From positions 1 through 5,294 of the forward strand of contig SUVZ01000298.1 of the NCBI GenBank assembly GCA_015061765.1: a stretch of DNA of 5,294 bases, given 5' to 3'. This document shows positions 1-5,294 of this stretch, piece after piece; the stretch's first letter is position 1, and every line of letters begins with the position of its first letter. The DNA comes from Lentisphaerota bacterium (GTDB lineage Bacteria; Verrucomicrobiota; Kiritimatiellia; RFP12; UBA1067). A program made the position numbers and the translations under genes. Below the pieces are notes generated by a model that saw nothing but the letters and a program-made list of their open reading frames with translations, was not told where the DNA came from and made no database searches.

Positions 1-1365
1 CTTTATGCCGTCTTTTCGCTTAGGGTACTGCCCAAGATCCGCAATCGGATATGGATCCGTGCCTATTACATCGAACGCCCCCATGTATCGCCTGATATAC
101 GGAGCCTGATAGAGAACGATCCACGTCGGGTGGTCGGGATCCAACTGCTCTATCAGTTTCTGGCGTTCCCGGAGACGGGGAACCGCCGAAGCCTCGCTTT
201 CATCGCACGAATACCAAGCGAGAATTGCAGGATGGTCCTTGAAGCGGGAAATCTGCTCTGCCGTAACGGCATCACCTGTCTGGGCATCTTTAATCGCCTC
301 CCACGAATGCCTCTCTCCATAGAGATAGTCCTTAATATTCGGCATCACCATGAGACCACTCTGCGAACAGACATCAAGAACCTTTTCTGTAAGGCGGAAC
401 CCACGGTACGGCATTGCACAGTTGAATCCGCCCTTCGCGAGAAGCCGCACATCATCCTCAGTAAGCTCGGACGCATACATGCCCATCGGGAAGAACGGTT
501 TCCCGTTCACGATTGCCCTGTTTTTCGAGTCGAAATACACCTTTCGGGGATCATTCCCTTTGAACCGCTCAAAATATATGACTTTGGAGGTTACGTATTT
601 GCCGTTGTCCGTAACCCAGAACTGTATAGGGGACTTCCCGAATCTCAACTCTGAGACATCCACCTCTGCAGTCGCATATCCATCCTTGACGACTGTATCA
701 AGTTCACGCCAGTCCATCAGCTGTTTAGGAAGACGAAATGCCATTTTGATGCCGGGGGACTTCGCTTCAGGTGCGCAGCTGTTCACCTCAATGAAAAGTT
801 TAACCCTGCCGTCAACCGCAGCATTGCGGTAGGCGGAAGTGTAGATTTCGCCCAAAAGCTCCTGTTTGAGCGGCTCCACGTACAAGTCGTCGAAAACAGC
901 TCGCCCTTTCGAACCTTTTGCAGCATAGGCCATCAGAACGCCATACGCGGTTTCCTCCGGCATGTTGCACGTTCGCCCGGACACCTGAATCCAATCCCCC
1001 TCCTTGGCGGCAAACGAGGATGAACAGCCCTCAAGCCACTTGCCGTCCTTTGAATAGCAATCGAAATACAACGCCACGCATGAACGAGGCGTTCCAAGCC
1101 GTTCGGCCTTTATCCAGCCTCCGAATCTATAGGAAATACCTGGCTTAATGTCGATGCGATTGCGAGCCATCACATACGCACCACCATTGGAATCGTCCCA
1201 TAAGAGACCTCTCGAGCCATTGCGGCCGACACCATCCTTGACCTGATAGGTGACAGGTTTCCGGGGAAGATTCCATGCCGCAACATCTTTGCCTACAAGG
1301 GCTTCAAAATCACCATTTGCGAGGATATTTGCCGCGCAAAACAACAAGGTTGAAATCAGGGACAT
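1..1365 (-). CDS. Exported GH-A-type glycoside hydrolase with CBM4/9-like domain (3' end beyond window)
   Basis: The frame is open for 455 codons from ATG at 1365 to the left window edge. An in-frame TAA at 1377-1375 lies just upstream, so this ATG is the first possible start; the ribosome binding site is weak (only an A-rich run with AAGA). Residues 1-16 are hydrophobic and end in ILA, a plausible but short signal peptide with no basic residue. Residues 17-165 look like a CBM4/9-type sandwich: NGDFE at the start, IDIKPGISYRF at 71-81 and AVFDDLYVEP at 156-165. Residues about 170-267 form a second, beta-rich linking domain. From about 276 a TIM barrel begins (NGKPFFPMGMYAS at 287-299, GGFNCAMPYRG at 312-322). 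ILAWYSCDES at 381-390 resembles the strand-4 motif of GH-A enzymes, with Glu389 as candidate acid/base and Asp before it instead of the usual Asn. The nucleophile would lie past the window edge. Family-level function is likely; exact GH family and substrate are not known. It starts 18 bp after the LamG gene, so the two are probably co-transcribed. Confidence 0.82.
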   Translation of the reverse strand, partial: MSLISTLLFCAANILANGDFEALVGKDVAAWNLPRKPVTYQVKDGVGRNGSRGLLWDDSNGGAYVMARNRIDIKPGISYRFGGWIKAERLGTPRSCVALYFDCYSKDGKWLEGCSSSFAAKEGDWIQVSGRTCNMPEETAYGVLMAYAAKGSKGRAVFDDLYVEPLKQELLGEIYTSAYRNAAVDGRVKLFIEVNSCAPEAKSPGIKMAFRLPKQLMDWRELDTVVKDGYATAEVDVSELRFGKSPIQFWVTDNGKYVTSKVIYFERFKGNDPRKVYFDSKNRAIVNGKPFFPMGMYASELTEDDVRLLAKGGFNCAMPYRGFRLTEKVLDVCSQSGLMVMPNIKDYLYGERHSWEAIKDAQTGDAVTAEQISRFKDHPAILAWYSCDESEASAVPRLRERQKLIEQLDPDHPTWIVLYQAPYIRRYMGAFDVIGTDPYPIADLGQYPKRKDGIK

Positions 1366-1383
1366 ATATTTTTCTTATTGACG

Positions 1384-3792
1384 TTACCTGAATATAATCG
1401 CAAACGGACGTTTGACATGTGTTGCACGAAGCATGTCCTTCACATCAAGAATACCTTGCGAAAGACGCACTTCATCTATATAGCCAGTCAATGCCGCAGA
1501 TCCTATTGTGAAAGACGTGCTTGAAATGGCGCCACTTTCAACAGTACGCACCAAACCATTGACTGTTTTAGTGCCGATAAACTTCCTGTCTTTGTAAAAT
1601 GAAATGCTGGTATTCGATTTTTCTTCGTCAGAATCAAACGTCAAAGCCACATGGTGCCATTTTCCGTCGTCCAAATTGGCGTTCTCAAATTCCGCACCTT
1701 GGTTGAAATGATTTGGATATTGAATTTTCTCCGATTCGGCAACTGCATCAAAACGGATGCTCAACTTCTTGTTTGTGCGGTATCTGACGCCATACACAAC
1801 ATCACCACCACTGGAAGCTCCAACGTTGAACCGCACCAGATTCATCCAGTCCGAACTTGGAGGCGCATCCATTTTCACGTAAAACTCAAGCGTCTGGCTG
1901 CGCATATCGAGGGAATCTGAGAGCAAGTTATGCCTAAAAAACAAGGAGCCTGGAAACTTCGCCGAAGCGCGATTCGTCTCCATCAACACGTTCTCATCAC
2001 CATCTACGATTATCGCACCTGGAACATTCCTGGAAAACTCAACATCGCCAGACGAAACGGTTCCTGCCGGTATGTCGTTTGTTCGAGGTTTCACAAGATA
2101 ATCGCCATCGAACGAAATCCATGCGCGAGTGCGACCTATAGGTTCCGGCTCAACCGCATTCTTCTTGAGAAATTCATGCGGTCCAAGGGCTCGCTTTGTC
2201 AATCGCACGCTATCTACCGCCCCTTTCATCTGTTGGGGATGACTAGCTCCATAACCACCGAAGAGCTGCAGATACGGTGAATATTTAGGAGCGGCATCAA
2301 CCTCTGAATTGGGAATAACATCAGTAAACTCATTTATCAAGCTGTAATCCACATAGAGCGACGTGGTCTTCTTCTCATGGTCAAACACAACCGCTATATG
2401 ATGCCATTCCCCTGCTGACAGCTGAGATGAGGTATGTTCTTCCATCGCACTTCCGCCTTTCGGAAGAACCGAAAGCTTTATTTTGCCGCTGTTCAAAAGC
2501 CGCAACCACAGGCTTCCGTTACCATTTGATCTGTGCTGGCAGATCAGATAGGGACTATAATCCAATGAGGGCGCCAGCTTTATGAACATTTCAAACGTTG
2601 AACTTCCGGAAGTGAAGTCGTGGACAACACTGCCATCCTCAAGTTCCACTCGATCATCTATATTGATCATCGCAGAAAGTCCAGGACTGTTCGTCTCAAA
2701 ATTCCAATAACCCAAATTGTCGGCGGTAGTCGTCGCAAAAATCCCAGAATGGAACTGCGTAAAGGGAAGTCCGTCTGTGCACAGCTCCGGCCACTTTCCA
2801 TTAGCCGATACCACTACCTCACCGACGTATGAATTAGTTCCCGCAGATTCATTGATGTCGTATGGGGTGTTCAACGAGCCAAAGAAACACGCATTATCGA
2901 AGGATGCAAAAAATACGGTATCTGGAGAACTTGCCTCTGTTGCTTTTTTCTTCAGCACAGGACGAAGAAAATCATTCGTGCCCAACACCGTATCTGAGAT
3001 TCTCACTTCATCAACCCATCCACACCAGCGTCCGTAATTAGCCTTGCTGAACGAACCTATCTCTAAAAGGCTGCCGTCCACGTATTCCATTTCATGGGAA
3101 AAGGTTCTTGAGGATTTTGTGCTGTAATCGTAATAGAGAGTCCCAGTTTTTGTGACGCCGTCATATGTAAAGGACAAATGATGCCATTTCCCGTCAAGGG
3201 CATTGACTTCACCAATTGACAAATTTTCATTAGCAGTCGATTCACTCTCCGTCGTATATGTTTTTCTAAATGATATAGTCCCATTCGCCAGTATCCTAAG
3301 CCCCCATGTATCACCGCTCCCTGGACCTCCAAGAACCATGAGATTCGACCAATATTGCGGATTGGCAGGAAAATCCGATTTAAAAAACAACTCTACAGTA
3401 AATGAAGAAAGCTTCAGGTCGTCGGTCAGCTCTGTATAAAGGACTCCTCCTGCCCCAGATGAACAATCCTTCATTTTAGGATTAAAATAAATCCCACGTC
3501 CATCTGATCCCTTTGTCCCGTCTGAAGCACACCATGTAGCATAATCCGGAAATGCATTTGTATAGATGGGAAGATACTTATCCATACCGTTTGAAAGATT
3601 ATTTTCTATATCAAGCACACCAGCCGTCAATGCAAGTTTTGAAGGGTCACAGGCATTTTTAACGACTGGCTCACCGTTGATAGCGACCTCTCCATTGGAT
3701 AGATCATTCATATGCCACCAGGCAACAGTCTCTGCCTCCAGGCAAAAACAAGCCAAAACAGATACCGCTGAAAACAAAACTTTTGACTTCAT
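1384..3792 (-). CDS. Exported protein with three tandem LamG/ConA-like domains
   Basis: This is a complete gene of 802 residues plus TAA. Start choice: ATG at 3792 follows a purine-rich ribosome binding site and gives a good export signal (MKSK, then a hydrophobic stretch from VLFS to CFCL, then EA). The frame stays open up to an ATG at 3855, but that 21-residue extension would bury the signal. Three similar units follow, each opening with a strand such as VAWWHMND (22-29), VFFASFDN (293-300) or RAWISFDGDY (556-565). Each then has a core with G-K/E-W-H-H (201-205, 461-465, 710-714) and a closing V/I-D-E/S-V-R strand followed by a helix-like L-rich end (258-277, 524-543, 770-789). This is the LamG/laminin-G-3 (ConA-like) pattern, a fold used in glycan binding and adhesion. 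No glycosidase active-site motif, transmembrane anchor or sorting signal is visible. VLAC at residues 12-15 also permits a lipoprotein reading. A role in binding glycan or the surface for the flanking enzymes is inferred. GC content is clearly lower than in both neighbours. Confidence 0.88.
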   Translation of the reverse strand: MKSKVLFSAVSVLACFCLEAETVAWWHMNDLSNGEVAINGEPVVKNACDPSKLALTAGVLDIENNLSNGMDKYLPIYTNAFPDYATWCASDGTKGSDGRGIYFNPKMKDCSSGAGGVLYTELTDDLKLSSFTVELFFKSDFPANPQYWSNLMVLGGPGSGDTWGLRILANGTISFRKTYTTESESTANENLSIGEVNALDGKWHHLSFTYDGVTKTGTLYYDYSTKSSRTFSHEMEYVDGSLLEIGSFSKANYGRWCGWVDEVRISDTVLGTNDFLRPVLKKKATEASSPDTVFFASFDNACFFGSLNTPYDINESAGTNSYVGEVVVSANGKWPELCTDGLPFTQFHSGIFATTTADNLGYWNFETNSPGLSAMINIDDRVELEDGSVVHDFTSGSSTFEMFIKLAPSLDYSPYLICQHRSNGNGSLWLRLLNSGKIKLSVLPKGGSAMEEHTSSQLSAGEWHHIAVVFDHEKKTTSLYVDYSLINEFTDVIPNSEVDAAPKYSPYLQLFGGYGASHPQQMKGAVDSVRLTKRALGPHEFLKKNAVEPEPIGRTRAWISFDGDYLVKPRTNDIPAGTVSSGDVEFSRNVPGAIIVDGDENVLMETNRASAKFPGSLFFRHNLLSDSLDMRSQTLEFYVKMDAPPSSDWMNLVRFNVGASSGGDVVYGVRYRTNKKLSIRFDAVAESEKIQYPNHFNQGAEFENANLDDGKWHHVALTFDSDEEKSNTSISFYKDRKFIGTKTVNGLVRTVESGAISSTSFTIGSAALTGYIDEVRLSQGILDVKDMLRATHVKRPFAIIFR

Positions 3793-3801
3793 AGATAACC
3801 A

Positions 3802-3810
3802 CTCTTCCTT
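3802..3810 (-). promoter_or_regulatory. Ribosome binding site of the triple-LamG gene
   Basis: The minus strand reads AAGGAAGAG here, ending 9 bases before the ATG at 3792. It is the best Shine-Dalgarno-like purine run in the gap, and it decides the start: the in-frame ATG at 3855 would lie upstream of it and would put 21 non-hydrophobic residues before the signal peptide. Confidence 0.65.
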
Positions 3811-3842
3811 TCGTGCTGGAAACTCAACATCACCAACAGAAC

Positions 3843-3873
3843 AATATGGTACCAAAATTATTTATTTTTTCAA
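3843..3873 (-). promoter_or_regulatory. Possible weak promoter in the gap before the triple-LamG gene
   Basis: The 101-bp gap 3793-3893 is AT-rich, most strongly at 3855-3880. On the minus strand TTGAAA (3873-3868) could serve as a -35 element. Candidate -10 elements are TACCAT (3851-3846, spacer 16) or CATATT (3848-3843, spacer 19). The gap also holds TAATTTTG (3860-3853), which fits the Bacteroidota TAnnTTTG -7 motif, although the TTTG upstream of it is closer than usual. None of these is a strong match. The gap could equally be a transcribed spacer inside one operon. Confidence 0.25.
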
Positions 3874-3893
3874 CCAAAAGTAGTCTTTGCCTG

Positions 3894-5294
3894 CTACTCT
3901 AAATCGAATACGCGCACATAGTCCACCTGAAATTCATCGCCTTGTGCAACAGCCTCCTCAAGCTCAGGCACAGGAGAACCCGTCATCCGACGGACTCGAT
4001 ACCACTTCGCCTCAGTCGTCAGAAGCAGAAATTCCGGAATCCGTGAGACGGCCCGCGAGCAGGAACCTCGCAGTCTTCCGTCAACATAGACAGAATATCC
4101 GTTTTCATCCCACAGAAGTCCGAAAACATGGAATTGCGTCTTATCAAGCTTCAGATTCATCCTAACGCCATCAACAGGCTCCGGTATCTCAAACTGCAGA
4201 TGATCATCTCCGTAACCGTTGTAGTGAAAGCACGCCGGAATGATTTCACCTGGCTCAAACGATTCCATGATATCATGCTCTATGCCGCTTCGCGCCGGAT
4301 CAAGCGACGTTCCCTGCATCTCCGTCTGCATCCAGAACGCGCTCCACCATCCGGGAAGTTGCTGCAGCCGGCAACGGCATTCGTAATAGCCGTAGCGGTG
4401 CTCAAACTTCGCAGGATTGCGTTTCACGAGCGGCCAAAACGTAGAGGTGTCATCAGATGCGGAAACATCCCACACGAGTTCGCCCGTCTGGAGCTGGGGA
4501 GAGACGAACTGCCCGTCAGGACGCTTCACAAGCTTCATCTTAAGGAGTCCATCCTTCACTTCCACGGAGTTGTCCTCAGGCTTCGCGAACCAATGCGCCG
4601 CTCGCCCCCAGAAGTTCGTCCGATAGGACCACTTTGATTCATCAAGGCGGGCACCGTCAAATTCATCGTGCCAGACAAGTTTGAACGAACGGCCTTTAGG
4701 AAGCAGGCTCTCGGCCCTGCCATCAACCGGGCGAGCCGTCTCGCAGGCAATAGGCAGATCTTCAAGCGAATTGAATACGCCTCTGTCCCAGTCAGTCATG
4801 TCCTCAAAGATCAGATCCGAAACGACCGCTTTCCCCGAAACCTTTTCAAGACGAAACGCCAAAACAGGCGAAAAGTCACTGCCGGGGTTCTCCGGAACCG
4901 TGAACTCCACCGCCTGATGCACCTCGTCAAACGTCCCTTCGAGATCATCCGTCTTCGCCAGAGTTTGCGCACCCTTCGCATTAGCCAACACACGGCACGT
5001 GAAACCGAAAAGCCGCGTCTGAGGCTTGCGAAGCAGATTTTCACCCTTCACGATAAACGAGAGTCTATACTTGCGTCCTGGAACAAGCGGAATATCGTAT
5101 GTTTTTTCGGCAAGCAGCCTGTCCGAACCATCCTTCGCATCGGAAAGCGTCACCGATCCGAAGGACGGCAACAGCGATTTTACGACTCGCGACGCCCGTC
5201 GCTTGCGCTCATTGACAGCGGAGACCCTGAGTGCATAGTTCCGTGCATGCCGAACCATCGGCTGCAGGAATTCCCTCCGCATGAGAGATATCCG
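3894..5294 (-). CDS. GH16 family glycoside hydrolase with N-terminal CBM4/9-like domain (5' end beyond window)
   Basis: The frame is open from the right edge to TAG at 3896-3894. The first ATG in view is at 5282 (462 residues; numbering below uses it), but the frame continues upstream without a stop, no ribosome binding site precedes that ATG and no signal peptide follows it. The true start is therefore probably outside. Residues about 15-160 look like the later part of a CBM4/9-type sandwich (YDIPLVPGRKYRLSF at 62-76, GKAVVSDLIFED at 150-161). Residues about 199-462 are a full GH16 domain: KLVWHDEFDG at 201-210, YGYYECRCRL at 297-306, GWWSAFWMQ at 311-319, EHDIME at 335-340, HVFGLLWDENGYSVYVDG at 385-402 and QVDYVRVF at 452-459. 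In GH16 the first Glu of ExDxxE is the nucleophile (Glu335), the Asp assists (Asp337) and the last Glu is acid/base (Glu340); all are present. GH16 enzymes cut beta-1,3/1,4 glucans or galactans with retention of configuration. The sequence does not tell laminarinase from agarase, porphyranase or carrageenase types. It is the first of three same-strand genes. Confidence 0.92.
   Translation of the reverse strand, partial: RISLMRREFLQPMVRHARNYALRVSAVNERKRRASRVVKSLLPSFGSVTLSDAKDGSDRLLAEKTYDIPLVPGRKYRLSFIVKGENLLRKPQTRLFGFTCRVLANAKGAQTLAKTDDLEGTFDEVHQAVEFTVPENPGSDFSPVLAFRLEKVSGKAVVSDLIFEDMTDWDRGVFNSLEDLPIACETARPVDGRAESLLPKGRSFKLVWHDEFDGARLDESKWSYRTNFWGRAAHWFAKPEDNSVEVKDGLLKMKLVKRPDGQFVSPQLQTGELVWDVSASDDTSTFWPLVKRNPAKFEHRYGYYECRCRLQQLPGWWSAFWMQTEMQGTSLDPARSGIEHDIMESFEPGEIIPACFHYNGYGDDHLQFEIPEPVDGVRMNLKLDKTQFHVFGLLWDENGYSVYVDGRLRGSCSRAVSRIPEFLLLTTEAKWYRVRRMTGSPVPELEEAVAQGDEFQVDYVRVFDLE

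Noticed and set aside
130..654. Plus-strand open frame of 174 codons, and a similar one at 4128-4637
   Set aside because: Both lie wholly opposite strongly supported minus-strand glycosidase genes. Their translations show no recognisable domain and no ribosome binding site was found for them.
1366..1383. Separate promoter for the left-hand gene
   Set aside because: Only 18 bases separate it from the LamG stop codon and no -35/-10 pair is visible; co-transcription is simpler.
3793..3855. Upstream ATG at 3855 as the start of the LamG protein
   Set aside because: It adds 21 polar residues before a clear signal peptide and bypasses the AAGGAAGAG ribosome binding site placed just before the ATG at 3792.
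3875..3889. Possible terminator hairpin after the GH16 stop codon
   Set aside because: The stem is only four or five AT-rich pairs with a possible wobble, and no clean T run follows directly, so it is too weak to call.
5282..5282. ATG at 5282 as the true start of the GH16 protein
   Set aside because: The frame stays open to the window edge, no ribosome binding site precedes the ATG, and an exported enzyme would be expected to have a signal peptide, which is absent here.

Overview
This 5.3-kb window is a bacterial carbohydrate-degradation locus. Three long reading frames fill it, all on the minus strand and read from right to left. All three look secreted or exported, and none looks like a housekeeping gene. 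There is no rRNA, tRNA, transposase, CRISPR array or regulator gene. No marker gene fixes the taxon. The architecture (large ConA/LamG-type sandwich proteins beside accessory-domain glycosidases, with no SusC/SusD pair in view) fits glycan-degrading members of the PVC group (Lentisphaerota, Kiritimatiellota or Verrucomicrobiota) or Bacteroidota. This is inference at low confidence.

Layout in transcription order: (1) 5294-3894, a 5'-truncated glycoside hydrolase family 16 (GH16) enzyme. It has an N-terminal CBM4/9-like sandwich and a complete catalytic domain with an E-H-D-I-M-E active-site strand. (2) 3893-3793, a 101-bp AT-rich gap with a clear ribosome binding site and a possible weak promoter. 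(3) 3792-1384, an 802-residue exported protein built from three tandem LamG/ConA-like units, with no catalytic domain recognised. (4) An 18-bp gap. (5) 1365-1, a 3'-truncated exported protein with a CBM4/9-like domain, a linking sandwich and the first part of a TIM barrel of the GH-A clan type. This third gene runs off the left edge, and the first runs off the right edge.

The likely joint role is outside-the-cell attack on a beta-linked polysaccharide. The GH16 enzyme would cut the backbone, the triple-LamG protein would bind glycan or the cell surface, and the GH-A-type enzyme would work on the products or side chains. The substrate cannot be read from the sequence. The most notable features are the catalysis-free triple-LamG protein between two enzymes, its much lower GC content (about 43% against about 52-57% in its neighbours, by hand count of sample blocks), and the related accessory domains on the two flanking enzymes.
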